Below, piece by piece: positions 43,471-53,456 of a stretch of DNA of 64,000 bases (positions are counted from its first letter, which is position 1; the number at the start of each line of letters is the position of its first letter). The DNA is taken from assembly GCF_026420845.1 (NCBI RefSeq), contig NZ_JAOWCB010000008.1:1-64000 (forward strand), written 5' to 3'. The notes below the pieces were generated by a model. That model worked only from the letters and a program-made list of their open reading frames with translations, had not been told where the DNA came from and searched no databases. The translations under genes were made by a program, and so were the position numbers. The stretch comes from Streptomyces sp. PR69 (GTDB lineage: Bacteria; Actinomycetota; Actinomycetes; Streptomycetales; Streptomycetaceae).

Positions 43471-44964
43471 ATGTCCTCACCGCTCGCCGCTGTGCCCAAG
43501 TTGTCCAAGCCCGACTGGCTCGCCTCCCCCAAGATCTTCCGTACCGAGGTCCTCGCCGGCCTCGTCGTCGCCCTGGCCCTGATCCCCGAGGCGATCTCCT
43601 TCTCGATCATCGCGGGCGTCGACCCGGCGGTCGGGCTCTTCGCCTCCTTCACCATGGCCGTGGTCATCGCGGTCGTGGGCGGCCGCAAGGCGATGATCTC
43701 CGCCGCGACCGGCGCGATCGCCCTGGTGATCGCGCCGCTGAACCATGAGTACGGCCTCGGCTATCTGATCGCCGCCGTGATCCTGGGCGGTCTGATGCAG
43801 ATGGCCCTGGGGGCGCTGGGCGTGGCCAAGCTGATGCGGTTCATCCCGCGCAGCGTGATGGTCGGCTTCGTCAACGCCCTCGCCATCCTGATCTTCATGG
43901 CGCAGGTGCCGGAGATGAGCGACGTGCCGTGGGTGGTCTATCCGCTGATCGCGGCCGGCCTGCTGATGATGGTCTTCTTCCCTAAGCTGACCAGCGTCGT
44001 CCCGGCCCCGCTGGTGTCGATCGTCGTCCTGACCGTGATCACCATCGGCGCGGGGCTCGCCGTGCCGACCGTGGGCGACAAGGGCGAGCTGCCGTCCTCC
44101 CTGCCGGTTCCGGGGCTGCCGGATGTGCCGTTCACCATGGACACGCTGACGACGATCGCCCCGTACGCGTTCGCCTTCGCGCTCGTCGGCCTCATGGAGT
44201 CGCTGATGACGGCCAAGCTGGTCGACGACATCACCGACACCCACTCCAACAAGACCCGCGAGTCCATCGGCCAGGGCATCGCCAACGTCGTCACCGGCTT
44301 CTTCGGCGGCATGGGCGGCTGCGCGATGATCGGCCAGACCATGATCAACGTGAAGGTGTCGGGGGCCCGCACCCGACTGTCGACCTTCCTCGCCGGCGCC
44401 TTCCTGATGGTGCTGTGCGTCGTCTTCGGGCCGGTCGTCTCCGACATCCCGATGGCCGCCCTGGTCGCCGTCATGATCATGGTGTCGGCCGCCACCTTCG
44501 ACTGGCACTCCATCGCCCCGAAGACGCTCCAGCGGATGCCGCTGGGCGAGACCACCGTCATGGTCGTCACCGTCGCCGTCGTCGTCGCCACGCACAACCT
44601 GGCCATCGGCGTGATCGTCGGCTCCATCACCGCCATGGTCGTCTTCGCCAAGCGGGTGGCCCACATGGCCGAGGTGACCGGAGTCGTCGACCCGGACGGC
44701 AACCAGGTCGTGTACGCGGTCACCGGCGAGCTGTTCTTCGCCTCCTCCAACGACCTCGTCTACCAGTTTGACTACAAGGACGACCCGGACGACGTCGTCA
44801 TCGACCTGTCCGACGCCCACATCTGGGACGCGTCCTCGGTCGCCGCGCTCGACGCGATCGAGACCAAGTACGCCCAGCGCGGCAAGAAGGTCACCATCAT
44901 CGGCCTCAACAAGCCCAGCGCGGACATGCACGGCAAGCTCGCCGGACAGCTCACCAGCCACTGA
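43471..44964 (+). CDS. SulP-family inorganic anion transporter with STAS domain
   Basis: A 497-residue transporter. The membrane part (about 25-385) opens with [34 protein letters not shown], the SLC26/SulP signature, and includes [14 protein letters not shown]. The C-terminal STAS domain (about 400-497) has [22 protein letters not shown]. Substrates could be sulfate, bicarbonate or another anion. ATG at 43471. It is divergent from MerR and is followed by two terminator hairpins. Confidence 0.92.
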   Translation: MSSPLAAVPKLSKPDWLASPKIFRTEVLAGLVVALALIPEAISFSIIAGVDPAVGLFASFTMAVVIAVVGGRKAMISAATGAIALVIAPLNHEYGLGYLIAAVILGGLMQMALGALGVAKLMRFIPRSVMVGFVNALAILIFMAQVPEMSDVPWVVYPLIAAGLLMMVFFPKLTSVVPAPLVSIVVLTVITIGAGLAVPTVGDKGELPSSLPVPGLPDVPFTMDTLTTIAPYAFAFALVGLMESLMTAKLVDDITDTHSNKTRESIGQGIANVVTGFFGGMGGCAMIGQTMINVKVSGARTRLSTFLAGAFLMVLCVVFGPVVSDIPMAALVAVMIMVSAATFDWHSIAPKTLQRMPLGETTVMVVTVAVVVATHNLAIGVIVGSITAMVVFAKRVAHMAEVTGVVDPDGNQVVYAVTGELFFASSNDLVYQFDYKDDPDDVVIDLSDAHIWDASSVAALDAIETKYAQRGKKVTIIGLNKPSADMHGKLAGQLTSH

Positions 44965-44972
44965 GCACCGAC

Positions 44973-45012
44973 CCGCCTCCGCCGACTGCCCGTTGTGGCC
45001 TGGCGGAGGCGG
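44973..45012 (+). terminator. Terminator hairpin after the SulP gene
   Basis: CCGCCTCCGCC (44973-44983) pairs exactly with GGCGGAGGCGG (45002-45012). Confidence 0.6.
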
Positions 45013-45150
45013 TGTCCCGCGGGCGCCAGAGCCCGCACCCGCCGCGCTTCGGCCGTGCCAGCCCGGACCCGGGCCGCAGCACGTAACGGCGGCGCGCGCC
45101 GCCGGCCGCGTCACGACCGCTCCCGACATGCCCGCACGGCCCGGCTGCCA

Positions 45151-45179
45151 ACCCGCCCGAACAGGGGATGCGGGCGGGT
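45151..45179 (+). terminator. Second hairpin downstream of SulP
   Basis: ACCCGCCCG (45151-45159) pairs with CGGGCGGGT (45171-45179), followed by TCTCC. It is 170 bp after the gene end. Confidence 0.5.
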
Positions 45180-45371
45180 TCTCCGGTTTCCTGACGCTCC
45201 CTTGATCCCCCCCGCGATCATTCACATGACCTGCACATCCGGATGTGCGTCACCCGTACCCAAGGAATCCGGAATGCACGGGATCCCGCCCGGTGCCCGC
45301 TCCTGCCGGGCGTCGTGACCGAGGCGCCCCGTCCCGTCGTTCCGGCCGGACCGTACAAGGGGGATCAATCC

Positions 45372-46085
45372 ATGGACGAGCTCTACGGTCAGCTCCGGTC
45401 TGCCGTGGCCCGGTTGTCCGGGCTCACCGAGGCGCTCGACGGCGTCGACCCCGCCGTCGGGCAGGGCGCGCTGCGGCCCGCGCCGGCCGAGCACATCGAC
45501 GGCGTCTTCGCGTCCGTCGCCGCCTCCGCCCGGGTCGAGCTGCTGGAGGTACGGCCCGAGGCGCCGCATGCCCAGGGCGCTCCCGGGCCCCGGGCCGCCG
45601 TGCGGCACCAGGTGATCGTCGAATCCGGGGTGGCCCAGGCCGCCTGCAGGGTGCTCGGGCGCGGCGTCGAATTGCGGACCGCCGCGCTGCTGCCGGTCCG
45701 GATCGCGGTCGCCGACCGGGACGTGCTGGCGCTCGCCGTCGGGCTGACGGAGACCAGCGGCTGACTGCTGACGGACCGCCACTCCGACGCCGCCGCCCGC
45801 GCCGCCGCTCGTTTCGCCGACAGCTGGTGGCCCCGGGTGCACCGCTACGCGCCCGTCGCCACCGCCGCCGAGTCCACCACCGAGGCCGCCGTGATCGCCG
45901 GCCTGGTCCAGGGCCTCACCGATGAGTCCGTCGCCCTCCGCATCGGGGTGACCCCGCGCACCGTACGCCGGCAGCAGATCGCGCACGATGACAGGCATGG
46001 TGACGGTGGCGTCGGTGGAGTCGTCTTCAATGACGTGGCTGGAGTGCCTCCCGAAACGCTGAGCAAGTGCTGTCGAAGCTGGTGA
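45372..46085 (+). pseudogene. LuxR-type helix-turn-helix regulator broken by a stop codon
   Basis: ATG 45372 opens a frame (MDELYGQLRSAVARLSGLTEAL) that meets TGA at 45762-45764. The same frame continues with ADSWWPRVHRYAPV and a LuxR helix-turn-helix (VIAGLVQGLTDESVALRIGVTPRTVRRQQIA). The usual final helix (ALM..LG..SRF) is then replaced by unrelated sequence up to 46085. One nonsense mutation and a lost 3' end are therefore visible. The first 131 residues could still be made. Confidence 0.7.
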
Positions 46086-46428
46086 ACAAAGCCACGGTGA
46101 GGGGTTCTGGCCGACGGTGGCCTGGTGTCGAACGCCTTCACGTTCTGTTCGCGGCCGACCGGCCGGCGTCGACCGGAATGCTGTGCTCCGACTGCCTCAA
46201 AAACTGTTCCAGCGGATCCAGAATTTGGCTGGGCTCGCTCACAGATTAATTCTCGCAGTGGCCGCAGTGGCGTTATTCCGCCCACTCAAGCCGATTCGAC
46301 GTGCTACTGTCGTGCTCAGTTGCAGTTGTGGTTCCCAGTACCTCAGGTGCTTCGGTCGGCGTTCGTGCCGCTGAAACATTCCTGTTAATTCCGGTCTTTT
46401 CCGGTCGGGGTAATCATCGCGGCGACAT
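46086..46428. other. Gene-free, lower-GC stretch before the cold-shock gene
   Basis: No reliable gene. The base composition is clearly less GC-rich than the surroundings, and short frames resemble nothing known. It may contain the csp promoter and a long 5' UTR, or remnants of the recombination that cut the LuxR gene. Confidence 0.4.
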
Positions 46429-46464
46429 GGCATTCACACCGTGTGGATGCCGGTGCACTGCACC
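46429..46464 (+). promoter_or_regulatory. Structured leader of the cold-shock gene
   Basis: GGCATTCACA (46429-46438) pairs with TGTGGATGCC (46442-46451) with one wobble. GGTGCA-C-TGCACC (46452-46464) follows directly. The two end just before AAGGAG and the ATG at 46479. Cold-shock leaders are often structured; function is inferred. Confidence 0.5.
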
Positions 46465-46478
46465 CGAAGGAGAATGGC

Positions 46479-46682
46479 ATGAGTTCAGGTACCGTGAAGT
46501 GGTTCAACTCGGAAAAGGGCTTCGGCTTCATCGAGCAGGACGGTGGCGGCGCTGATGTGTTCGCCCACTACTCGAACATCGCCGCCCAGGGCTTCCGTGA
46601 ACTGATCGAAGGCCAGAAGGTGAACTTCGACATCGCGCAGGGGCAGAAGGGCCCGACGGCCGAGAACATCGTTCCTGCCTGA
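46479..46682 (+). CDS. CspA-family cold-shock protein
   Basis: A 67-residue single-stranded nucleic-acid binding protein, an RNA chaperone. [19 protein letters not shown] holds RNP1 (KGFGFI) and VFAHYSNI gives RNP2 (the usual VFVHFS with Ala and Tyr changes). ATG at 46479 follows AAGGAG. It opens a cold-response module with a DEAD-box helicase next. A strong terminator follows the gene, so the helicase has its own signals. Confidence 0.95.
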   Translation: MSSGTVKWFNSEKGFGFIEQDGGGADVFAHYSNIAAQGFRELIEGQKVNFDIAQGQKGPTAENIVPA

Positions 46683-46697
46683 CGCGACTGACGTACG

Positions 46698-46741
46698 TGC
46701 AGATGGGGCCCGCATCCTTCGGGGTGCGGGCCCCATCTGCA
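46698..46741 (+). terminator. Strong terminator after csp
   Basis: TGCAGATGGGGCCCGCA and its exact complement flank TCC-TTCG-GGG, a stem of about 20 bp with a stable tetraloop. Confidence 0.85.
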
Positions 46742-46913
46742 TACATCACGCGGCGGCGGTCTCCTCCGGGACAACTCTGACGAAGCTGTATGCCGCGGCA
46801 CCCGAAGATCGAGGCCGCCTTTTCCGCAGGCGCCTGCGCAGACTGAACGCGATCAAGTCCTTTTTCGCGTTCCATCCGGCCAATTCTTGCGATTCTCCGC
46901 GCCGCTCATCGCT

Positions 46914-46956
46914 GCGGAAAATTCCTTGATGTGTGCCGTATCAAGGAAGGTTCCGC
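46914..46956 (+). promoter_or_regulatory. Hairpin sequestering the ribosome-binding site of the helicase gene
   Basis: GCGGAA (46914-46919) pairs with TTCCGC (46951-46956). TTCCTTGAT (46922-46930) pairs with ATCAAGGAA (46940-46948). Only AA facing GG interrupts the 15 pairs, and the loop is 9 nt. The Shine-Dalgarno AAGGAAGG (46943-46950) is inside the stem and the ATG follows it directly. Translation should be blocked until the hairpin is opened. Confidence 0.75.
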
Positions 46957-48462
46957 ATGAACCGCACACGCACGAGCAACCGCTTTTCCCGCACCCGTGA
47001 CCGCAACGCCGGCTCAGAAAAGAGCAGCCACTTCGGCTCGCCGAGCGCGAGCCGTCCTGGCAGGCCGGCCCGATCCGGTGGCCGCAACGTGCGACCCGCC
47101 CGGTCGCAGGGCGAGTTCGCCCTCCCCAGGACGATCAGCCCCGCGCTTCCCGCCGTGGAGAGGTTCGCGGATCTCGACATGCCCGGGACGCTTATGGCCG
47201 AGCTCGGCTCGCACGGCGTGACCGTGCCGTTCCCGATCCAGGCCGCGACGCTTCCGAACTCCCTCGCCGGCCGCGATGTCCTGGGCCGGGGACGCACCGG
47301 CTCGGGCAAGACGCTCGCCTTCGGCCTGGCTCTGCTGGCCCGTACAGCCGGGCGGCGTGCCGAGGCCGGGCAACCGCTCGCGCTGATCCTCGTACCGACC
47401 CGCGAGCTGGCGCAGCAGGTCACCGACGCGCTCACCCCCTATGCCCGCTCCGTGCGCCTGCGGCTGGCCGCGGTCGTGGGCGGGATGCCGGCCGGCAGGC
47501 AAACGGCCGCTCTGCGCAACGGCGCTGAGGTCCTCGTCGCCACACCCGGACGCCTCAAGGACCTGATCGATCGCGGCCACTGCCGACTGGACAAGGTGGC
47601 CGTCACGGTCCTTGACGAAGCCGACCAGATGACCGACATGGGCTTTATGCCGCAGGTCACCGCTCTGCTCGACCAGGTGAGCCCCGGAGGGCAGCGCATG
47701 CTGTTCTCCGCCACCTTGGACCGCAATGTCGACCTGCTTGTGCGCCGCTACCTCAACGACCCCGTGGTTCACTCCGTCGACCCCTCGGGTGGCGCGGTCA
47801 CCACGATGGAGCACCATGTGCTCCTGGTCCACGGCGCCGACAAGCACGCGGCCATTACCGAGATCGCCGCACGCGACGGCCGCGTGATCCTCTTCCTCGA
47901 CACCAAACACGCCGTCGACCGCCTGACCGAGCATCTTCTGAACAGCGGGGTGCTGGCCGCGGCCCTGCACGGCGGGAAGTCCCAGCCGCAGCGCACCCGC
48001 ACGCTGGCACAGTTCAAGACGGGCCACGTCAGCGTGCTGGTGGCGACCAACGTCGCCGCACGCGGAATCCACGTCGACAACCTCGACCTCGTCGTCAACG
48101 TCGATCCGCCGACCGACCACAAGGACTACCTGCACCGCGGCGGCCGCACGGCCCGTGCCGGCGAGTCCGGCAGCGTCGTCACCCTGGTCACCCCCAGCCA
48201 GCGCCGGAGCATGACCCGCTTGATGGCAGCGGCCGGCGTCGTTCCGCAGACCACCCAGGTCCGCGTAGGCGAGGAGGCCCTGCACCGCATCACGGGCGCG
48301 CAGGCTCCCTCCGGCATCCCCGTCGTCATCACCGCACCGGCGGCCGAACGCCGCCGCAAGCGCGGAGCCGCCTCACGCGGCCGACGCCGTCCCGCTTCGA
48401 TGACCGGGCGGGCGCCCGCAGGGCCGTCCGCAGGGCCGTCCGCATCCGGTGTGGCGGCCTAG
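46957..48462 (+). CDS. DEAD-box ATP-dependent RNA helicase
   Basis: A 501-residue helicase that unwinds RNA, probably during cold adaptation. After a basic, Ser/Arg-rich N-terminal 60 residues come PFPIQAATLP (Q motif region), GRTGSGKT (I), PTRELAQQ (Ia), TPGR (Ib), VLDEADQM (II), FSATLD (III), ATNVAARGIHV (V) and HRGGRTARAG (VI). The C-terminal tail is basic. ATG at 46957 with AAGGAAGG upstream, which is held in a 15-bp hairpin. It follows csp and precedes a CBS-domain gene and an SCO5918-type gene, a set conserved in Streptomyces. Confidence 0.93.
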   Translation: MNRTRTSNRFSRTRDRNAGSEKSSHFGSPSASRPGRPARSGGRNVRPARSQGEFALPRTISPALPAVERFADLDMPGTLMAELGSHGVTVPFPIQAATLPNSLAGRDVLGRGRTGSGKTLAFGLALLARTAGRRAEAGQPLALILVPTRELAQQVTDALTPYARSVRLRLAAVVGGMPAGRQTAALRNGAEVLVATPGRLKDLIDRGHCRLDKVAVTVLDEADQMTDMGFMPQVTALLDQVSPGGQRMLFSATLDRNVDLLVRRYLNDPVVHSVDPSGGAVTTMEHHVLLVHGADKHAAITEIAARDGRVILFLDTKHAVDRLTEHLLNSGVLAAALHGGKSQPQRTRTLAQFKTGHVSVLVATNVAARGIHVDNLDLVVNVDPPTDHKDYLHRGGRTARAGESGSVVTLVTPSQRRSMTRLMAAAGVVPQTTQVRVGEEALHRITGAQAPSGIPVVITAPAAERRRKRGAASRGRRRPASMTGRAPAGPSAGPSASGVAA

Positions 48463-48508
48463 GACCTTCGTGATCAGGAAGTTGACCCATCTCTGCAGGA
48501 GGCACCTC

Positions 48509-48865
48509 TTGACACTGGTCCAGATGCACCCCCGTCCCACCACCCCCAACGCAGTCCAGACGCTGGCCGATCCCACGGCCCCGGCCGGACCACAGGTCTG
48601 GGATGCGATGACCGTCGAGGTCGCGCTCTTCCTCATGGCCGCCGCCCGCACTCGCCACCTGGTCATCTGCGACGAGGACGGCCAGCGCACCGGACGTGTC
48701 ACCCTGGCCCGCCTCACCGATGTCCGTGCCAGCCCCGACTACACGGACCGGATCCGCCTGCGCGATGTTGCCGGCGACTCGGGCTCCGAAGCCGACTACC
48801 CGATGCGCCGCCTGTCGCTCGAAGACCACGGCAGTGCCGCGGGCGCGCTCGCTCTCTTCCGCTGA
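48509..48865 (+). CDS. CBS-domain-like small protein
   Basis: A 118-residue protein. VWDAMTVEVALFLMAAARTRHLVICDEDGQRTGRVTLARL has the helix-strand pattern of a CBS domain, which often senses adenine nucleotides. Only one CBS unit is evident. The TTG at 48509 is chosen because AGGAGG lies 6 nt before it; an in-frame ATG at 48524 is the alternative. It lies 46 bp after the helicase and is probably co-transcribed. Confidence 0.7.
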   Translation: MTLVQMHPRPTTPNAVQTLADPTAPAGPQVWDAMTVEVALFLMAAARTRHLVICDEDGQRTGRVTLARLTDVRASPDYTDRIRLRDVAGDSGSEADYPMRRLSLEDHGSAAGALALFR

Positions 48866-48915
48866 ACGACCCCTTACCCCGCACGGCCCCGTCCGCTCCT
48901 TCCCTGTGAGGCATC

Positions 48916-49242
48916 ATGCGCTGTGTCATCGCCCGCTTCCCGTTCGACCTGACCAAAAGCGGCGTGCTGGAATCGATGAAGGGCGTCAAGCCCGAGCCGG
49001 TCACCGACGACCTCGTCATCATCGGAGGACGCCACTACCCCGCCAAACAGGTCGGACAGGTCATCACCCGACAGGACCGCCGAGACTTCAGCGCCGTCGA
49101 GGTCCTGAGGGCCATGACCCGCCTCGGCTTCACCTGCCGCACGCGCCCCACCGCCGAACCCGCTCCCGTGACCAGCCCCTACCAGCGGGCTTCCGCCATG
49201 CTCGGCACGCAACCCATCCGCCTCAACTACGGCCAGGTGTGA
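48916..49242 (+). CDS. SCO5918-family protein
   Basis: A 108-residue protein starting MRCVIARFPFDLTKSGVLESMKG, which I recognise as the SCO5918 family. YPAKQVGQVITRQDRRDFSAVEVLRAMTRLGFTCR is the conserved centre. No function is known. It closes the csp / helicase / CBS group, so a cold-stress role is suggested by context only. ATG at 48916. Confidence 0.85.
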   Translation: MRCVIARFPFDLTKSGVLESMKGVKPEPVTDDLVIIGGRHYPAKQVGQVITRQDRRDFSAVEVLRAMTRLGFTCRTRPTAEPAPVTSPYQRASAMLGTQPIRLNYGQV

Positions 49243-49510
49243 GCCGAAGCCGAACAGCGCCGTGATACGCGACGGGAACATACCGGAGGGTCTCATCGCC
49301 CGCCTCGTCCCGGTGGGCGGTGAAACAGCCGTCACATGGCTGAGCCCGGAGCGGTCGCAGTGACAGCGGTTCGGGGGCCGTCGGTGTGGCAGGGGGGAGC
49401 TGCCCGTTGCCGAAAACGGGTCCCGGGTCACGACGCCGCCCAACGAATCGGTGCTGGAGACCGTGCCCGCGCCTTCGAGCGCTCCGTCTCGTTCGACAGT
49501 CGAGCGAGGA

Positions 49511-49846
49511 TCAGGCCGAGGGCTTCGGCTGGCCGTGACCGCGGAGTTCTTCGTTGATGCGCTGGGCTTCCTCAAGCTGATCCTCAAGGATGATGATGCG
49601 GCAGGCGGCCTCGATGGGTGTGCCGGCGTCGACGAGTTCGCGAGCCCGGCCGGCAATGCGCAGCTGATAGCGGGAGTAGCGGCGGTGGCCGCCTTCGGAC
49701 CGCAGCGGGGTGATCAAGCGGTGCTCACCCAACGCGCGCAGGAAGGCTGGCGTGGCGCCGAGCATCTCGGCAGCCCGGCCCATGGTGTAGGCGGGATAGT
49801 CGTCGTCGTCGAACTTGTCGTCGGGGCGGGTACTGCGAGGGGGCAT
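49511..49846 (-). CDS. MerR-like transcriptional regulator
   Basis: A 111-residue protein: an acidic start ([16 protein letters not shown]), then a MerR-type helix-turn-helix ([43 protein letters not shown]), and a short C-terminal helix. It has no effector domain, like BldC-type or stress-linked small MerR proteins. ATG at 49846 follows AAGAAGAGG. The frame is open 150 codons further, with possible starts such as MRPRKKR at about 49868, but a long hairpin (49871-49907) lies there. It converges on the SCO5918-type gene. Confidence 0.8.
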   Translation of the reverse strand: MPPRSTRPDDKFDDDDYPAYTMGRAAEMLGATPAFLRALGEHRLITPLRSEGGHRRYSRYQLRIAGRARELVDAGTPIEAACRIIILEDQLEEAQRINEELRGHGQPKPSA

Positions 49847-49870
49847 AGACCTCTTCTTCCGGGGACGCAT

Positions 49871-49907
49871 CGAGGGGCCCGGACGCCAACTGGCGCCCGG
49901 GCCCCGA
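49871..49907 (-). promoter_or_regulatory. Long hairpin in the leader of the MerR-like gene
   Basis: CTCGGGGCCCGGGCGCCA pairs with TGGCGTCCGGGCCCCTCG on the minus strand, with a single mismatch. It ends about 25 nt before the start codon. It could act as an attenuator, an mRNA stabiliser or a stop signal. Confidence 0.5.
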
Positions 49908-50643
49908 GCCTTCAACACCATCTGCCGGCTGACTGCACCGGCCTTCTTTGTCCGCAGGTCCACCCGCCAGGGCGGGGCTGCGGGGATCGCGGTTGCGTGA
50001 CCGGGGACCACCTTCCAATCCGGGGTCTGCGGTACCCGGGCGGACATCGTCCCGACCCCGGGCGATCCTGATGGCGTTCTGCTCCTTACCTCTTCGATCA
50101 ATCTGTACTGGCCGGTGACACGGTACTGCTGTGCGGCCCCTTGGGCCGCTCGACCCGGCAGCCAGCGGAAGAACCCACCACTTACGGCTCCACCGCTCCG
50201 CTGCCGGGCCGCTCCTGCATTGACCTGCTTGCACGGCAGTTCGTCTCTGCCGCATCCAACTGACTTCCGGGCTACGCAGAAAACACTAACCCCCGCCGAC
50301 GCCAATGTCTACTCCTGCCCCTACAGATTTTCTGCTGTGTCGACATGCCTGATTCTGCCTCTCCCGCATCCGGAAGGGTTGCCTGTCTGGTTGAGGCCCT
50401 GCGCATGAGCGAGACGGAGACAGCCCGTGGCGCATCTGCTGCAAGGCCCGTCGTGGTGGAGGGCGACAACCCCTCCGGGTCACGCACGCCCGTGACGTCG
50501 CCCGCGCGCGCAGTGATTCCGTGGCGAACGCCTGGCGCGACAGGACAGCGAACGCGGCAGAGCGAAGTCGCCTCGGACGACACCCTCTCAACGGCCATGG
50601 CCGGATCTGGGGCAGGTGGACTGCGTCATGGGACGATGCAGGT
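49908..50643. other. Gene-free 736-bp stretch
   Basis: Frames are open on both strands but none resembles a known family, and the composition looks non-coding with AT-richer patches (50260-50345). It must hold the promoters for the MerR-like gene (minus) and the YyaL gene (plus). I see nothing else. Confidence 0.4.
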
Positions 50644-52671
50644 ATGAATCGACTGGCCGACTCTCAGTCGCCGTACCTGCTTCAGCACGCCTCCAATCCA
50701 GTGGACTGGTGGCCATGGGGGCAGGCGGCGTTCGACGAGGCGAAGCGACGCAATGCACCCGTACTGCTGTCGGTCGGTTACTCTTCGTGTCACTGGTGTC
50801 ATGTGATGGCGCACGAGTCGTTCGAGGACGACGAGACCGCCGCGTATCTCAACGAGCACTTCGTGGCCGTCAAGGTCGACCGCGAGGAGCGGCCGGATGT
50901 CGACGCCGTGTACATGGAGGCCGTACAGGCGGCGACCGGGCAGGGCGGCTGGCCCATGACCGTGTTTCTGACCGGGGACGCGGAGCCGTTCTACTTCGGC
51001 ACGTATTTCCCGCCCGCGCCCCGGCACGGCATGCCGTCCTTCCGGCAGGTGCTGGAAGGGGTGGCGGCCGCATGGGACGAGCGGCGTGAGGAGGTCGGGG
51101 AGGTCGCCGGGAAGGTCGTGCGCAATCTGGCTGCCCGCTCGCTCGCGTTCGGCGGTGAGGGTGCGCCCGGCGGGGAGGAGCAGGCGCAGGCGTTGCTGGC
51201 GCTGACCAGGGAGTACGACGACCGGTACGGCGGGTTCGGCGGCGCGCCCAAGTTTCCGCCGTCCATGGTGATCGAGTTTCTGCTGCGGCACGCGGCCCGC
51301 GCCGGAGCGGAGGGCGCGCTGCAGATGGCCGCCGACACCTGCGAGGCGATGGCGCGCGGCGGGATCTACGACCAGCTCGGCGGGGGCTTCGCACGCTACT
51401 CCGTGGACCGGGAGTGGACGGTCCCGCACTTCGAGAAGATGCTGTATGACAACGCCCTGCTGTGCCGGGCGTACGCGCATCTGTGGCGGCAGACCGGTTC
51501 CGAGCTGGCCCGGCGCGTGGCGCTGGAGACGGCCGACTTCATGGTCCGTGAACTGCGCACCCCGGAGGGCGGGTTCGCCTCCGCGCTCGACGCGGACTCC
51601 GACGACGGGACGGGCAGGCATGTGGAGGGCGCGTACTACGTGTGGACGCCCGAACAGCTCATCGCGGCGCTGGGGGAGGACGACGCCGAGTACGCGGCCC
51701 GTTACTTCGGCGTCACCCGTGAGGGCACCTTCGAGCGCGGGGCGTCCGTGCTGCAGCTGCCGCAGATCGGCGGGGTGCTGGACGCCGGCCGGGTCGAGGA
51801 CATCCGGGCCCGGCTGCTGGCCGCGCGGGAGGAGCGGGCGCGGCCCGGCCGGGATGACAAGGTCGTGGCCGCCTGGAACGGGCTGGCGATCGCCGCGCTC
51901 GCCGAGGCGGGCGCGTACTTCGACCGGCCCGACCTGATCGAGCGCGCCACGGAGGCGGCCGATCTGCTGGTGCGCGTGCACCTGGACAAAGGGGCCCGGC
52001 TCGCCCGCACCTCCAAGGACGGCCGCGCGGGTGGGAACGCCGGAGTGCTGGAGGACTACGCGGACGTCGCCGAAGGCTTCCTCGCGCTGGCGGGCGTCAC
52101 CGGCGAGGGCGTATGGCTGGAGTTCGCCGGGCTGCTGCTGGACATCGTGCTGGACCAGTTCGCCGGGGAGGGCGGCGCGCTGTACGACACCGCCCATGAC
52201 GCCGAGCAGCTCATCCGCCGCCCGCAGGACCCGACGGACAACGCCGCCCCGTCCGGCTGGTGCGCGGCGGCCGGTGCGCTGCTGTCATACGCCGCGCACA
52301 CCGGCTCCGAGGCGCACCGCAGCGCCGCCGAGGGCGCGCTCGGCGTGGTGAAGGCGCTCGGCCCGCGCGCGCCGCGGTTCATCGGCTGGGGGCTCGCGGT
52401 CGCGGAAGCCCTGCTCGACGGGCCACGGGAGGTGGCGGTCGTGGGGCCCGAGGCCGAGCCGGCGACCCGCGAGCTGCACCGTACGGCCCTGCTGGCCCCG
52501 GCGCCGGGAGCGGTCGTCGCCGTGGGGGAGGCGGGCGGCGAACCGGAGTTCCCGCTGCTGCGGGACCGGCCGCTCGTCGGAGGGCTGCCCGCCGCGTACG
52601 TCTGCCGCAACTTCACCTGCGACGCACCCACCACGGACGCGTCGGAACTCGCCCGCAAGCTCACCGGCTGA
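50644..52671 (+). CDS. YyaL-type thioredoxin-domain / glycosidase-like protein
   Basis: A 675-residue DUF255 protein. The N-terminal thioredoxin-like part has [38 protein letters not shown], with CHWC at 49-52. [27 protein letters not shown] follows. The C-terminal two-thirds is an (alpha/alpha)6-type fold ([31 protein letters not shown]). Relatives (YyaL, spermatogenesis-associated protein 20) have no firmly known reaction. It ends with AYVCRNFTC, a Cys pair. ATG at 50644. Confidence 0.9.
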   Translation: MNRLADSQSPYLLQHASNPVDWWPWGQAAFDEAKRRNAPVLLSVGYSSCHWCHVMAHESFEDDETAAYLNEHFVAVKVDREERPDVDAVYMEAVQAATGQGGWPMTVFLTGDAEPFYFGTYFPPAPRHGMPSFRQVLEGVAAAWDERREEVGEVAGKVVRNLAARSLAFGGEGAPGGEEQAQALLALTREYDDRYGGFGGAPKFPPSMVIEFLLRHAARAGAEGALQMAADTCEAMARGGIYDQLGGGFARYSVDREWTVPHFEKMLYDNALLCRAYAHLWRQTGSELARRVALETADFMVRELRTPEGGFASALDADSDDGTGRHVEGAYYVWTPEQLIAALGEDDAEYAARYFGVTREGTFERGASVLQLPQIGGVLDAGRVEDIRARLLAAREERARPGRDDKVVAAWNGLAIAALAEAGAYFDRPDLIERATEAADLLVRVHLDKGARLARTSKDGRAGGNAGVLEDYADVAEGFLALAGVTGEGVWLEFAGLLLDIVLDQFAGEGGALYDTAHDAEQLIRRPQDPTDNAAPSGWCAAAGALLSYAAHTGSEAHRSAAEGALGVVKALGPRAPRFIGWGLAVAEALLDGPREVAVVGPEAEPATRELHRTALLAPAPGAVVAVGEAGGEPEFPLLRDRPLVGGLPAAYVCRNFTCDAPTTDASELARKLTG

Positions 52672-52713
52672 CGCCGTCGCCGCCGCGGCACGCGCTGTCG
52701 GGCCGATTCCGGC

Positions 52714-53346
52714 TCAGAGAGTGAGGCCCCGCCCCAGCGTGTCCAGAGCCCTGTCGAGCAGCGCGGCCGGATCGTCGCGGCAGCCGCGCTCCGCCCAGTA
52801 GACCGCGGTCTCCTGGAGCGCCGACAGCGCGGCCGAGGTGAAGACCCGCGCCTGAAGGTCCGCCGGGTCGCGCCCCGTACGCTCCGCGATCACCGGGGCC
52901 AGCCGCCGGCCCGCCTGGGACATCGACTCCGCCATCCGCGCCCGTACGGCGGGGACTTCGGCCAGCAGCCGCGACCGCTGCTCCATCTCCTCCGGGGCCT
53001 CGGTGAACATCGCGCCCAGCGTCTGGTGCAGCAGGACCCGCAGCGACTCGATGGGCGGCTCGTCCGCGGGGCGGGCGCGCAGAGCCGTCTCCAGCATGGG
53101 GTCGTACCCGTCCGTGAGGACGACCGTCAGGACGATGTCCTCCTTGGTGGGGAAGTAGCGGAACACCGTGGACGGCGAGACCTCGGCCGCCTCCGCGATC
53201 TGCTCGACGGTCGTCGCCTCGTACCCCCGCTCGGCGATCAGCCGGCAGGCGGCCCGCCGGATCGCCAGCCGCGTCTTGATCTTCTTGCGTTCCCGCAGGC
53301 CGAGGGCGGCGGGCGCGGCGGAGGGAGGACGTGCGGGTGCGGCCAT
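52714..53346 (-). CDS. TetR-family transcriptional regulator
   Basis: A 210-residue repressor-type protein. The HTH is RLAIRRAACRLIAERGYEATTVEQIAEAAEVSPSTVFRYFPTKEDIVL (about 27-75). The C-terminal domain resembles the MftR-type ligand fold of actinobacterial regulators (ADEPPIESLRVLLHQTL). ATG at 53346. It follows, on the same strand, the hemolysin III gene with a terminator between. Inducer and target unknown. Confidence 0.9.
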   Translation of the reverse strand: MAAPARPPSAAPAALGLRERKKIKTRLAIRRAACRLIAERGYEATTVEQIAEAAEVSPSTVFRYFPTKEDIVLTVVLTDGYDPMLETALRARPADEPPIESLRVLLHQTLGAMFTEAPEEMEQRSRLLAEVPAVRARMAESMSQAGRRLAPVIAERTGRDPADLQARVFTSAALSALQETAVYWAERGCRDDPAALLDRALDTLGRGLTL

Positions 53347-53456
53347 GCCGCCTATTGTCGTGCACCCTTCCCGGGCCGCCGGCAGACGCGTGCGCGGGCG
53401 CATGCCGGCATCTGGACCGGCTCGCTCCGGCCGCGTCGTCAGGATGATGTACACCT

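Noticed and set aside
46086..46428. Possible transposase remnant
   Set aside because: Lower GC and odd frames raised the idea, but I found no DDE-type motif, terminal inverted repeats or target duplication.
50272..50647. Short frames on both strands before the YyaL gene
   Set aside because: No recognisable family, no good ribosome sites, and mutually overlapping; treated as non-coding.
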